This document shows, one piece after another, positions 12,790-23,556 of a stretch of 64,000 nucleotides of DNA; positions within the stretch are counted from its first letter, which is position 1; each line of letters opens with the position of its first letter. Under the pieces are notes generated by a model, which was not told the origin of the DNA, did no database searches, and saw only the letters and a program-made list of their open reading frames with translations. The stretch comes from Moniliella sp. 'wahieum' (lineage: Eukaryota > Basidiomycota > Moniliellomycetes > Moniliellales > Moniliellaceae): contig RSEE01000066.1 of NCBI GenBank assembly GCA_003971905.1, positions 310,001 to 374,000 on the forward strand, in the 5' to 3' direction. A program made the position numbers and the translations under genes.

Positions 12790-14433
12790 GAGACAGGGGA
12801 AATGCGAAGGGAGCTGTGGGAGCGAAGGATGCGGAGACGGGTGTGGGCAACAAAGAAGAGAGCGGGGCGGGGGCAACGATGGCGGTGGCGATGGAGATGG
12901 CGATGGCAGCAGAGTAGCAGGCCGAGTGCTGTGGCGAGCGGCTAGAGAAAAGTCGAGCTTCGAGCTCCAAGGCGGCGTAGTATATGGAGGTGGGCTGGCT
13001 CCCACAGGCGCAGTGCGGGGGCTGGGCCCTGCGCTGGGTCTCACATGCATTGCTGGCACAGGCGCTGTCCCCCCGGCGAGCGCGGTGTGTCCGGTGGACC
13101 AGGCAGGGCTCCTCTGCTGTCCTCCTGCCGCCGTGGGGGCGGTCCCGGCAAGCAGCTGGTGGACCATTGCCTGCGTCCCAGTGCTCAGCCGTTTCCTCCG
13201 TACCTACCTCCTCGAGCACCATGCCGCCTACACGCCGCTCTGTCGGCATATGACAGCCGCGCCGTTTGAAGCCATGGATGAGGCGCATTCCAGGCACTGG
13301 GCGCGAGGCGCTAGGCGCTCGGGTGGAGTGTCTGTGCCAGGTTAGCAGCCCCCCCCCGCCCGGCTGGCTCAGCGCTGGTGGGCGTCGGCGGTCTGCCAGC
13401 GAGGGCTGGGCGGCAAGGCGTGGGAGAGGAAGACTGGACGCTTCGCCAGTCCATGTACAGGCGAGGCCAAAATCGTGCGAGTTGTGACCTGTGGTGCACG
13501 CGGCACGCCCGCCCATCTGAGACCTGCGCAGCAACACTCGCGCCCTGCCCTGCCCCCCCCACATGCACCCCCACACTGCCCGCCTGCCCCGCTGATTCCG
13601 GAGCTTTCCGGGCATGGGACTGCTCAATTTTTCATGCTCCGCGAATCACGTACTCGCCGCTCCAGCACTTGCTAGTTACTAGGCACTTACGCGCCCACCA
13701 CCCCTGCCCCCTTTGGGACACTTGGCGATCTCTTCAAGCTAGCTTGCCTCGCACAGATTCACATGCACTCCCATGTCACATCTCACAATGCAGCAGGCGG
13801 TGTCGCCCCGGCGCCTCCGCCTCAGCGCCTCAGCGCCTCAGCTGGCAGCTTTAGCGTTCCCCGCGGAGGAGGAGGCACAGAGGAGAGTGATATGTGATAG
13901 CCTCAATCTGGTTGGCTCTGTGGAATGTAGACCCACACAATAACACCAGCGCCGGCATAACGTGGGTTGTGCTCTTCTCATCGATCTGGAGGAAGCACTT
14001 GTGAAAACGGGATATAGGATCGATAACCGTGAGGAGTTTTTGAAGCGCAGCTTGTGATTCTATACTCCACAAGATCCAAGGGCCAGCTGGCCAGGCCCTG
14101 AGAACTGAGGCTAGCCCCCACAGAGCGTGTAGGCCTGCCAGCGCGGAGATGCATCCTGAGCATCTCGCAATATTATAAGCTGTTGCCGCATATCCTTGCT
14201 TGGCCAGACGACTTGAATCTCTGTCGAAATAGGTCTCATCGGCACCTACGACATGGGATGTCACGCTCTCGCTTCGAGCAAGCCTACGTCTCCTTGACAC
14301 TTGCATCTCCTGGGCTCAGGCGCTCAGGGCTGTTGACCTCAACGTACACGTTAAACGTCACTGGATGTTGTGGCGCAAACGCTCATTGCACCGGGATCCC
14401 CTCTACAGAAGATAGCTGGCCATTTCATGAATG
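12790..14433. other. Intergenic, no gene supported
   Basis: The region between the Sre1 start and the alpha-actinin 3' end. The first 600 bases are GC-rich and open on both strands without similarity; the rest has short frames only. It should contain the Sre1 promoter. Confidence 0.4.
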
Positions 14434-14569
14434 CTCTAGCGCAACCAATCCTGCCATACATCCAAAATAATCGATCATCCAAGGGCATGTCAGGGTCGTC
14501 GATGGACTCTAGGCAACCAATCCTGCCATAAATCCAACATAATCCAAGGGCACGTTAGGGTCGTCCATG
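14434..14569. repeat. Tandem duplication at alpha-actinin 3' end
   Basis: Two diverged copies of about 65 bases lie side by side, 14434-14503 and 14507-14569. Both carry CTCTAG, then CAACCAATCCTGCCATA, then AAGGGCA/CGT and AGGGTCGTC. The right copy is the last codons and stop of alpha-actinin; the left copy lies beyond the stop. Confidence 0.85.
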
Positions 14570-16837
14570 TTGGCTTGACCTGCATCGCCACTGCCCGGTG
14601 GCTGTCGGGGCATGTTTTGAAGGAAAAAATCGAGAGCGCCGGCCGGTAGGTCGGCCTGACGCAAGTCCATTTCCGTCACAAACTCCTTGTCTCCGGCAAC
14701 GGCTTGGAAAGCCTCCAACACCTGTCCAGGCGAGTTCTCATCCTCGTTAATTGTCCGCTGCCGCGAGAGCAGGAGAAGGAAAGTCAGTAACACATATCTG
14801 ATACTCGACCAGCTCCAGCAACATACCATCAACTCCAGGAAGGCTTCGTAGTTGACCGCCGAGTAGCGTTCGGTGAGCTGGTTGTATATCTCTAGCAAGT
14901 CTTCTTCCGGGAAGACAATGCCCTCCGACGCCAGTCCTCCGCGCAGCTCGTCCACCGAGAGGGTATTGGTCCCGCTCCGGTTAAAGTGCTGGAAGGTGGC
15001 GTCAAATTGCTCTAATTGGGCGGGAGAGAGGGTGTTGTTGTATTGTCTGGCAACACGCTGATAAACAATGAGGTGTGAGCTCTAAACCCCTTGGCAACAG
15101 AGATATGGGAGTGTGAAGGAGAAAAGAACATACCTGATTGTCGAAAAACGCCAGCTTCTTTAGCAATGCTGCCTCGGTGAGCTGCTGGTCAAACTCGAGA
15201 TCGTCCAGGTTGTAAATCGTTCCTTCGTTCTCCGTAATGACGGAGCGCTGGCACGCCGCATCCGTCGCTACCAAATCGGCCTTATGCAATGCCAACTCTT
15301 CGCCACGCAGAAGGGGTAGGAGATCCTGGACCTTGGCACTTTGAGCGTCTAGGTCGTCCTCTGGCTCCAAAGCGCTCAAAGCATCGCGCACCGCCATGAT
15401 CTTGTCTTCATACGTGTTGGCCAACCTAGCAAACCTGGCATCAAGCAAATCCTTCGCATGCCGCATCGCCCTCTGTGCAGTGCTGGCGGCCCGAGCTTCC
15501 GAAGAGGCCAGATGGCCCCACGCATCGCGTATATCCGCCGTCCCAAGTCCCGGTTCGGGATGCCAAGGACGAAGATTGTACGTTCGCAGCTTGGTTTGGA
15601 TGTTGGCCAACAGGGCCTCAAGGTCACTCCGTTCTTTGACCCATGTTCGCTTCGTAGTTCGCTTGTACTCCTTGAGCTCGTCCATATGCCCCCTCGCTGT
15701 GAGGAAGAGACGCTCCTCCGGTACTACCCCTGGGCCCCTTCGGAGCCAAAGGGGATACTTCTGGAAGACACGTCCCCGTCCAGATCGTCAGACTCGATGG
15801 CGTTGGTGGACCATTTGTCCATTTGTTGCTGCATAAGTGTGCCCAATAGCCGAGCTCGACGCTCATAATCGTTGCGCATCATCCATACAGAGCGAAGTAG
15901 ATCAGCAAACGCGGCAAGCCTCCGGGTGGCTACCTCGGCTTGCTGCCGGCTGCTGAATGCATAGTAGTACTGAGCAATGTATGTCATCACACTCTTCTCG
16001 TCCGGCTTCCTCCCCGGTGGCAGTGCCAGGTCGGTCACGTCCATCAGGCGGGGAATGTTGAGGTATTCTTCAGCCACACCAAAGGCCAAGTTGGTCCGCT
16101 CCTTGCGTGCAGCCAAGTCATCCCCTTGTGGTAGAGAGTCATAATCAAGCAACTCGGGGCGATGCCGGTGAATCAAGGCACAAAGCGCCCGGCCATCGGT
16201 CCACGACTCCTTAAAGTCTTGCACATTGACTCCAGGTTTGTAAGGGGCTGTTTGGCGCTGGCACCATAGAAGAAGTCCATCTCGTGCGGTCAAGCCTTCT
16301 TGAGAAATGTCTTCGACGGTGAAGCGGAGAATGAGCTTCCAAATCAGACCAAGGATGATCTTGAGATTACCATCAATAATGTCTTCCGCACCTGTATTGG
16401 TCAAGACGAGCCCGCGGCGGCGGAGAAAGTCGAGAGCCAAGTTGACGTTTTCAGCCATCTGGACCTTCATTTTAGGATTGCGGTAGTACCGCCCCAGCTG
16501 GGTGTCGCTCATGATTTCCATGAGCTCGATGAGGTGAACGCCATCTGCCAGGCCGACGACGAGGCTCTTCATGGGTGGGATGTTGCGCATCGCCAACTTG
16601 GTGTTGATCCTGGACCCAGAATATCATATCAGCATCGCATGACATGATGATCGCCTCGCTGCTCCTCTCGACCTCCTATGGGAGAGACCAAGAGCCAGGG
16701 GTGGCAGCGGGACCAGGACAGATGATGACGTACCAATTGGTGAATGTCTTGGCTTGTACGGTCTCCCAGCTCCGGTCATCCGAGAGGCCACGACCCAGTA
16801 TGGAGCTGCGCTTACCGGGGGAGCCACCAGTGTACAT
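14509..16837 (-). CDS. ain1: Alpha-actinin
   Basis: An actin-crosslinking protein of cortical patches and the cytokinetic ring. Two calponin-homology domains come first: exon 1 ends SWETVQAKTFTNW, exon 2 continues INTKLAMRNIPPMKSL and GNLKIILGLIWKLILRFT, then the second CH (ARDGLLLWCQRQTAPY, DGRALCALIHRHRPELLDY). A spectrin-repeat rod follows, then an EF-hand domain (FDATFQHFNRSGTNTLSVDE) and a C-terminus of DPNVPLDYVGFM. Introns: 16610-16733, 15058-15133 and 14758-14826. One frame break at the C run 15727-15730 is repaired by one base and joins the rod (...VVPEERLFLTARGH). Total about 690 residues, similar to other fungal alpha-actinins. The start at 16837 (MYTGGSPGK) is the nearest ATG; an upstream in-frame ATG at 16936 or a further 5' exon is possible. 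Confidence 0.93.
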
Positions 16838-17149
16838 GGTCGGGCACAGATGGGCAGATGGAGATGGTGGTGGCGCCTGCAGATCCAGATCAAGGTGGAG
16901 GTGGGTGTGGTCGAACGCGGTTGGGTGGACGGACACTCAGCCGAGGGCTGCGACGTGCACTGCTTGGGTTGCTGCACGTGACTGCGTGCTTACCCAACAG
17001 GCGGCCGCCTAACCCAACACAACAAACAGCGCCGAGCGGGCTGAGTCGCTTTGCACCGAAGGTTGCAACATTGCCTGTCCCCTCTTTGAAACCTGCAACT
17101 GAAGGAAGCCAACCTTACGTCAGTGGATGGGCGGCGCATCGAGTATCGG

Positions 17150-17196
17150 TGCATCCGCGCATCCGTGCATGCATCCGTGCATGCATCCGTGCATGA
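17150..17196. repeat. 12-bp tandem repeat CATCCGTGCATG
   Basis: Three near-perfect consecutive units of CATCCGTGCATG plus a partial variant (GCATCCGCG) on the left. The unit contains the palindrome TGCATGCA at each junction. It lies in the shared promoter region. Confidence 0.85.
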
Positions 17197-17599
17197 GCCA
17201 GCGCTCAGCGCCTCAGCCGCCCTGCCAGTGTTCGCTCCTCAGGGACCGATGACCTCACTGGCCGGCCCAGTGCCTCCGATCTCTACCCTCCTACCCAGCC
17301 AAGGAACACAAGCCGAGCGACCTCATTGGTCGGTGACCGGTGACTGATGCACGTGATGCGATGAATGGTGCCCAGTGCACGGACCTCATGCTGCCCTGCT
17401 CCCCAACCTCCATCCAAACTTCGTTCGATTCCATTCTCAGCTGGGAGTGTCAGCTGGGAGAGATCGCAGATCTCAGGCCGCTGACTGACAGCGCAAAGCA
17501 TTCTCGCCCACTAAGCTCAGCAATCCTTTCGGGCACAGCGGCAGTGTGCACTCTCTCGAAGCACCCCAGCCATGTAGACGGCATTGGACCCATCCGTTG

Positions 17600-17606
17600 T
17601 ATAAAA
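17600..17606 (+). promoter_or_regulatory. TATA box of Ohr gene
   Basis: A perfect TATAAAA lies 112 bases upstream of the Ohr start codon, a suitable distance for a fungal core promoter with a short leader. Confidence 0.65.
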
Positions 17607-17711
17607 CTGCCCGCCTGTCCGGGACCTCAATGGGCCTTGTCCCCTCCACCGCCTTCGCCCTCTTCCACTCCCACTGTCCCCCTGCCACACGGCCTCTTCC
17701 ACGCCTTGATC

Positions 17712-18285
17712 ATGCTCGCTCGCATTGCTCCTGTCGCTCGCCCGGCCGTCCGCGCCGCTATCCGCCCTGTCATTGCCAGCCGCGGTGTGGCTACGCTCGA
17801 GCAGGTCGCGTACACGGCCACAGCCGAGGCCTCAGGTCTGGGCCGCAACGGCCGTGTTGTTGTGCCCGAGGGCGGCCTTGACTTCCAGCTTGCGTAAGTA
17901 GTATTCTCTACCCTATCTCACCATCCTGTTGTGCGCCCTCCTGACCCATCTGGATGGTGGCAGTACTCCCAAGGCGATGGGCGGGACGGGTAATGGTAAC
18001 AACCCGGAGCATTTTCAGCGCCGGGTGGAGTGCCTGTTTCCTTTCTGCTCTTCAGTTTGGCGCACGGAACAACAAGCTGAAGGTGCCGGATGACCTCAAG
18101 ATCCGCGTGGAGGCTCACTTGGGCAAGCCTTCCGATGGCTCGCCGTTTGGACTTGGCGCCGACATTTACGCTGAGTCTGCCTCGGGTGATGTTGAGCACA
18201 TCAAGAAGCTCATGGAGATTGGCCATGGCATCTGCCCTTACTCTCGGCTACTCGGGGAAACATCGAAGTGAAGCTGCACCCGTGA
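17712..18285 (+). CDS. ohr: Mitochondrial Ohr/OsmC-family organic hydroperoxide reductase
   Basis: A thiol peroxidase of the Ohr branch of the OsmC family, which reduces organic hydroperoxides. The first ~25 residues (MLARIAPVARPAVRAAIRPV) are Arg/Ala-rich without acids, a clear mitochondrial presequence. The Ohr core follows: GLGRNGRVVVPEGGLDFQLA, then intron 17894-17963 (GTAAGT...CAG), then TPKAMGGTGNGNNPEH, the first active-site Cys in FSAGWSACFLSAL, GLGADIYAESASGDVEHI and the second Cys in ICPYS. The C-terminus reads TRGNIEVKLHP once the G run at 18246 is lengthened by one, placing the stop at 18283-18285. A second break is in the T run 18012-18015. The conserved Arg of Ohr proteins probably lies in the part between the two breaks and was not assigned with certainty. 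About 168 residues. Confidence 0.9.
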
Positions 18286-19409
18286 AATGCTGTGTTGGCC
18301 ACTCGCTTTTGGATGGGGCCGTTTCTACCATCGTTCAGTCCATATTGATGAAAACGCAAAAAAGTACAAGTAACGCACACAAAAGTAAGGTAGAAGCGGG
18401 CAGCCAACAATCAGCTATGGAGGCAAACGTGCAATAGGGCTGTGGAGAAGCAGCTACCGATGCTGGATGAAAGATGCTTGGAGCGCTGAGGCGTGTGACA
18501 TGTGAGCGCGCTGTGAAGATGAAACTAGCAGCAGTTGATGCCAAGGCACGCACAGGCAGTTGCCACTCCAATGCACATTGGGTTGCCACGTAGTTTGGGC
18601 GATACAAAAATGAAATAATCGGATTACATACGCGGGTGACGAAATGCCTTTGCCCAGCCCATAGCCCATCGACCATCCTTGCGACTTGCCACTTGTCACT
18701 AGTGACGTCACCATGTCACTAGTGACTAGCTTGACTAGAAGAGTGAAGTCACTCGTTGATCGCTTCAGATCACCTTCAAGCTTCAAGCTTCGTCGGTCCT
18801 TCACCGCCTCGATCATCTCGATCATCGTGTCCTTGGCACTTCCGATCTTGACCAACTTATCCCGGCTGTACCATGTAACGTCGGCCAAAACGATAACGGC
18901 CCCAGGGGCGCTTATTCGTCGATTGTGCCCACATCATATCAAGAGGCTGCACACCCTCTCTCGCCCCAACAGATACGTTGCATTGGGATGATATCATCAA
19001 GCTGTATTAGTGCCGCTATATCAAAGGCTCGAAGCTTGCAGGGCGGTCGTGTTCCGGCCGCATGCGTTATGCGCGTTTATGCCAGAATGGCCAGCCAACT
19101 TGATCAAAATCGCCCTCGATCGCGAGAGTACCGCGAGTGTGACCGTCGGACTGGAGTGTGGCCTCTGTGCGCCACCATATCATCTTGTGGTGTATTTTTG
19201 CCAAGAAAAGCCGCGCCCCTGTGGCCAGTCTGTGGCCATGATACCAACGCACCAGGCTCTCACTCGCCCCTTTTAAACCAGGCCTTCCCCTTTCTTTCAG
19301 ACCCACCCGACTATCCTTTGGCCACCCCCTTCCTCCCATCCGCCAACTTGACAGCACCGTAAATCAAAACCCGTCCTCCATTTCCCTCCTCCTTCCTGCC
19401 GTCTCGTCC
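18286..19409. other. Intergenic with palindromic repeat element
   Basis: No gene is supported. A striking double palindrome sits at 18694-18738 (separate entry); just before the next gene the sequence becomes C/T-rich (19300-19409), as in fungal promoters. Confidence 0.5.
18694..18738. promoter_or_regulatory. Double GTCACTAGTGAC palindrome with CRE-like core
   Basis: Two perfect 12-bp palindromes GTCACTAGTGAC at 18695-18706 and 18715-18726. The first overlaps TGACGTCA (18703-18710), the consensus CRE/bZIP palindrome. Related half-sites follow at 18727-18738. Similar elements occur at 27251 and 47237-47306. A regulatory role is inferred only from symmetry and recurrence. Confidence 0.5.
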
Positions 19410-20813
19410 ATGGTTGCTGCGCCCATCGCTCCCGCCCCCGCCCCTGCCTCGACAGAGTTTCCTCCCACCATTCGTCACCGTCGACACGTACACGTGTCCA
19501 CCAGCCATGTTCTTCTCCAGCCTTGTCCTACTCCGTCACGGTCCTTTGAGGCTACTGGCCATTCATTTTCTTCCCCAAACCCATTCCTCTCTGCCTCCAG
19601 CTACATCTCGCCGAATAACGGTGTCATCAATACCAAAAGGCTGATGGACCCAGCCGCTCTGATGGACCCTCAAGCCCACACCCAATCTATTCAAGAAGAC
19701 AAAGGCGAGCTATGCCCAGGAAGCTTGGCTCTCTCCACTTTCCCATATCTCCCTTCATCTGAGCGAAGCTGGCCAAGGGGCATGTCGCCAAACCACGAAC
19801 ACGGGCGTCTGCCAGGCCAGTCCTGCCCATGCACAGGTTCCATGGGACCGGACACGAGCAGAAATGTGTGCTCAATCCTATGGAGACTGTTCTCACACGG
19901 GCAGACGCAACAGCTCCGCCGCGAAGCAGTTTCAATTGGCACCCCACCCAACCACCAGTACAGAGAGTAGTGGTTGTCACCTGGGGCGTCCCTCATCCAT
20001 CAAGTCCTTACCATTGTCCCTCGAGGCGTGTGACAACTTTCCTCCGCGCCGTTCCCGCCTGCCTTATCGAAGTTCAGTGTCCAGCGGTTCATTGTTGTTG
20101 AAAACGTCGACAAATGATTCGTTGAACGAATGGAGAGATGAAGAGGACGGCGACATTATTTCGTTTTCCTTATACTCCACCCCAAGTGTCGATGATCACG
20201 ACGATGGAAGCGACTCGGACAACAGCGTCATTTCCGTGAGCAATTACCAGGAACAAAAGGCCCGGCGTTTTTCAGGTACCTCCTTATCTACTTTGGGTCC
20301 CTCGTCTCCCTCTTTCTCGGACCAGAGCGGGGTTGAGCGTGCTGGTGTTGGCAGCCCGCCGTCATCTTTTTGGGCTCGTCGTTCGGCTCCACCAAGCAGT
20401 ACCCAGAATGAAGGATCGGGTGCTATGTTTGGATCAAAGGCAGCGGGATCCAACCGGAACAAGGTCCGCATGGATTGTATAGCCGGCGACTTCGGCCCGA
20501 TGGGTCAAGTGAGCCACTTGCAAGCTGCCACCCAGCCCCCGACATCCATAGGGGTCGCTCTCGTGCCCCTCTACCACGGCACGAGCCGAAGCGGGCCGGA
20601 ATGGGTAAATCCGTCAGTGCACCTACTTTGCCTTCGTACCGCCGTCACATGTCTGCTCTTTCAGGGCTTTCCCCGCTCACCCCCTTGAGGCCTTTGACTG
20701 CGCCCCGAAGCCTTGACCGGAGTGGGCATATGAAAGTCCCCACAGGCAGCTATAAAACGCTAGCCTTTCCCCCTTGTCTTAACCACGGTGTAGTCAAGCG
20801 AAATGGACATTAG
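19410..20813 (+). CDS. Ser/Pro-rich protein of unknown function
   Basis: I do not recognise this protein. It starts MVAAPIAPAPAPASTEF at 19410 and is disordered in character. Coding signal is good in the first frame (SSPNPFLSASSYISPNNG...), then continues in another frame with acidic and Ser-rich sequence (NEWRDEEDGDIISFSLYST, DDHDDGSDSDNSVISVSN) and SFWARRSAPPSS. It returns to the first frame for the C-terminus (GKSVSAPTLPSYRRHM...), with the stop at 20811-20813. At least two frame changes, one within 19640-19970 and one near 20480-20600, break it. The SVSAPTLP patch resembles phosphorylated linear motifs of signalling adaptors, but no domain is visible. About 465 residues. Confidence 0.65.
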
Positions 20814-21438
20814 TAGAAGTTGAAGCTATGCTGAGGGGCAAGCGATAGATTGTTGATTATGCATAGCACGAGATGTGGTTATTGCTATGAGAAACACAAC
20901 GTGTTGATGTTGAGATGATGGAATTGGGTGGGCAATAGCAATTCTGGCATTAATACAGCAGGTGGTTTAGACACTGCCCGTCTCTGCATGGAACTCGGGT
21001 CGCTGCAAAGTGTGGGAGCGACGAGACTGTTCATGAACCTCCCCTTACGTCTATCGTGTTCCGGCCGTCCCTCACCCTGTTGTAACCCCCAACAGAAAGA
21101 ATGTCGCTACAGTGGCCATGGCGAGCGCCGACTCTTGGCGATGACATTCTGCATTCCCGGCGCCTCAGCGACCCTTTTATAGGGACTCTAATACTCGTGA
21201 CACAGTGCGAGTGAGCTAGTGATGCCTGATGCATGCTGTGTCGTGACGGGTGATATGACAGAGCCGTCAGTAAAACTTTCAATGTGCGTTCATCTTCGCG
21301 GTTTGGGTGCTTGCTAACCCGTCGTCTTCCTCGCTGGCCTCACCGCCCTCATCCCTCCGCCACGCTCCTTGCCGGCGTCCCACAGCAAAGCCCAGCGTGT
21401 TGACTGCCCAGGGAATGCCCTGCTGAGATACGTGGTTG
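20814..21438. other. Intergenic, promoter of MMM1
   Basis: No gene or RNA was recognised. The stretch is AT-richer than its surroundings and separates two genes on the same strand. Confidence 0.5.
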
Positions 21439-23053
21439 ATGGGCGATGCTTCCTATATCGTACCTGCTGGGGCGGTCGGGTCCCAGTTGACTTTTACCCA
21501 AGGCCTGCTGGTGGGCCAGCTGTCGATCGTCATTCTTGCCGCCCTCTTTCTTCGTTACTTTATCTTTGAGGATGTGACCACCGCTCTCGAGAAGGAGCGC
21601 CAATCGGTATGTTCCTGTGGCACACCATGCGCTGGTCTGTGCATTGTGCGCCTCCATTGACTCGGTTCGTCTCTTCTCTTTCTCTTCTCACCACGCCTTG
21701 CGTAGCGCGTCCATCGCTCAGAACAGACCCGCACTCGCCGGCGAGCCAAGGGCGGCGCCCAAGGCGGCATCCCACTCGACGCCATTCTCGCCACTCTGGG
21801 ATACGATTCGCGTCAGCATCCGGCTGAGAGCGCCGACTGGCTCAATGTTCTCCTGGCCCAGGCTGTGGCAGGGTATCGGGAGGATGTGCTGAACGGCGGG
21901 GGGAGCCCTGTGGGGGGCACGCCGCTTCAATCTGACCAGGAAGGCGAAGGCGAGCAGGAGCGAACGGCGCGTGAGCTGATGCAGGACATTCTCACAAGTC
22001 CACTGCTGCTGCCGCTGGATTTTTGGACCCGATTCGAGTGACCGATGTGGATTGTGGCGATCAGTACCCCGTCTTGTCCAATGCCGTCGTCCGGCCTGCG
22101 GATGAACTGGGCCGGATGCGGATTGAGGTTCAGTTGGACTATGCGGACCACATTACAATTGCGATCGAACCAAATTGGTGGTGAACATTCCGAAGCCGCG
22201 CTTTGCTGTGCTCCCCATCTCCCTCTCCTTGGCCATCACCCGCTTCTCCGCCCGGGTTAGCATAGAACTCTTCTCTACCGACTCTGGGTCCGTCTTGCCC
22301 ACCGAAGTTGGCGTCCAGGTTCCCCCCCGCCCACTTCGAGGCACGACGGAACCTGCGCCTCGTTCCCGCCATCATCTCCACTTTAGCCTGCATCCGGACT
22401 TTGAGCTGGACGCCAGCGTCGGCAGCCTCCTTGGTTCCCGGGCCAAACTGCAAGACATTCCCAAAATTGAGAGCAGCTGCTTGTAGGTCGCCTCCGGTCT
22501 TATATTCACGATCGGTTTGCTTGGCCCCGCTATTGGTCACTCAGCTGCCCAATCTCGTCCCTTCGCCCACCAGCAATGGCGCGTTTATGCGCCCGTACCA
22601 TCAGCGCAAGCGCAGCCACAACCACAACAGCATCAACAAGCACAACCTCAAGTTCCTCCGGCTGCATCACCTCAAAATGGGCACTGGAATCCGCCCATGG
22701 TGCAGGTACCAGACAATGAAATGACGCTCACGTCCGGTGTGGAACCTGGCTACCTATCGCCTGCCGGCGAAGAGCAGATGCGCCGGGCATGGGCACAACG
22801 TACTGGGATGTACTCGTCGGGGTATGGCGCCTATGTTCCAACCCCGCCTCCTTACCTACCTGGTCCCGAGGGCGCCTTGCTGGACCGGACCTGGCTCAAC
22901 CCCACTTCGCCAGGCTCGATGGCCAGTGCCAGTGCGGACCCGATCGATTTGTGGCGGGCACAGACGTCCGGTCTACCTTCCGACGCACACATTCGACGTC
23001 GTCCTCCTTCCCAGCAACAGAGCTGGACGCCTGGTATGGGATACGCTCCCTAA
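21439..23053 (+). CDS. MMM1: Mmm1, ER subunit of the ERMES complex
   Basis: Mmm1 is the ER-membrane anchor of the ER-mitochondria encounter structure and transfers phospholipids with Mdm12. Exon 1 (21439-21606) encodes a short lumenal end and the single membrane segment: FTQGLLVGQLSIVILAALFL. Intron 21607-21705. Exon 2 holds the SMP lipid-binding domain: ESADWLNVLLAQAVAGYRED, LDFLDPIRVTDVDCGDQYP, IAIETKLVVNIPKPRFAVLP, then KLQDIPKIE and FAWPRYWSLS, the classical end of the domain. A Pro/Gln-rich tail follows (about 170 residues), longer than in yeast. At least five one-base breaks are visible: T run 22020-22024, A pair 22168-22169, near 22471, near 22545 and near 22620. All family motifs survive, so I regard the gene as intact in the organism. 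About 505 residues. Confidence 0.93.
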
Positions 23054-23556
23054 GCCCCGGATGCGCCTAAAAAATAAGCATTTCCCCGATTCCAGCGACC
23101 CACCCCCCTCACCCCCCCTTCCCCCATACTGGCACCACTTGCAAAGTGCAGCGTCTGATAGCCCATTCAATGCACATGGAAGATGTACGATTGAGAGGGC
23201 CAGATTAGCAGACGTGCCTGAATAATTGGACCCCCACACGCTCATCATCACTTCTACCAAGACAAGCTGATGATCGATGGTCCTAGAATTCTGGCAGCAA
23301 CAAGCCGATAACATGTAGAAGGCGCAACAAGAACAAAAGAAGGGATAGGTACAGGGCCGTGCATCTCAACTCATCCCATCCCATTTGCGGTTAACCCAGG
23401 TCGATTTGAACGATAATCGTGCTGTGCTGGTGAGATCCCTGCTTCATCCTTCCCATCCTTCCACGTTCAACTGGTCTGAGCGACGAGGGCGGCCGTTGTG
23501 TACATTGTCTGGGGAGAGGAAGTGCATGTGGATCATCAGCTCGTGGCAACTATTCG
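23054..23556. other. Intergenic between convergent MMM1 and SOG2
   Basis: Contains the 3' ends of two convergent genes. No further gene was recognised. Confidence 0.5.

Larger units (their letters stand above)
16838..17711. other. Divergent promoter region, alpha-actinin / Ohr
   Basis: No gene is supported. The stretch holds the promoters of alpha-actinin (-) and Ohr (+), a 12-bp tandem repeat at 17150-17196 and a TATA box at 17600. Confidence 0.5.

Noticed and set aside
17150-17196. CRISPR-like short repeats
   Set aside because: The units are directly adjacent with no spacers, in a eukaryotic genome.
23385-23435. Minus-strand GTTCAAATC resembling a tRNA B box
   Set aside because: The T stem pairs over only about three bases and no cloverleaf can be drawn.
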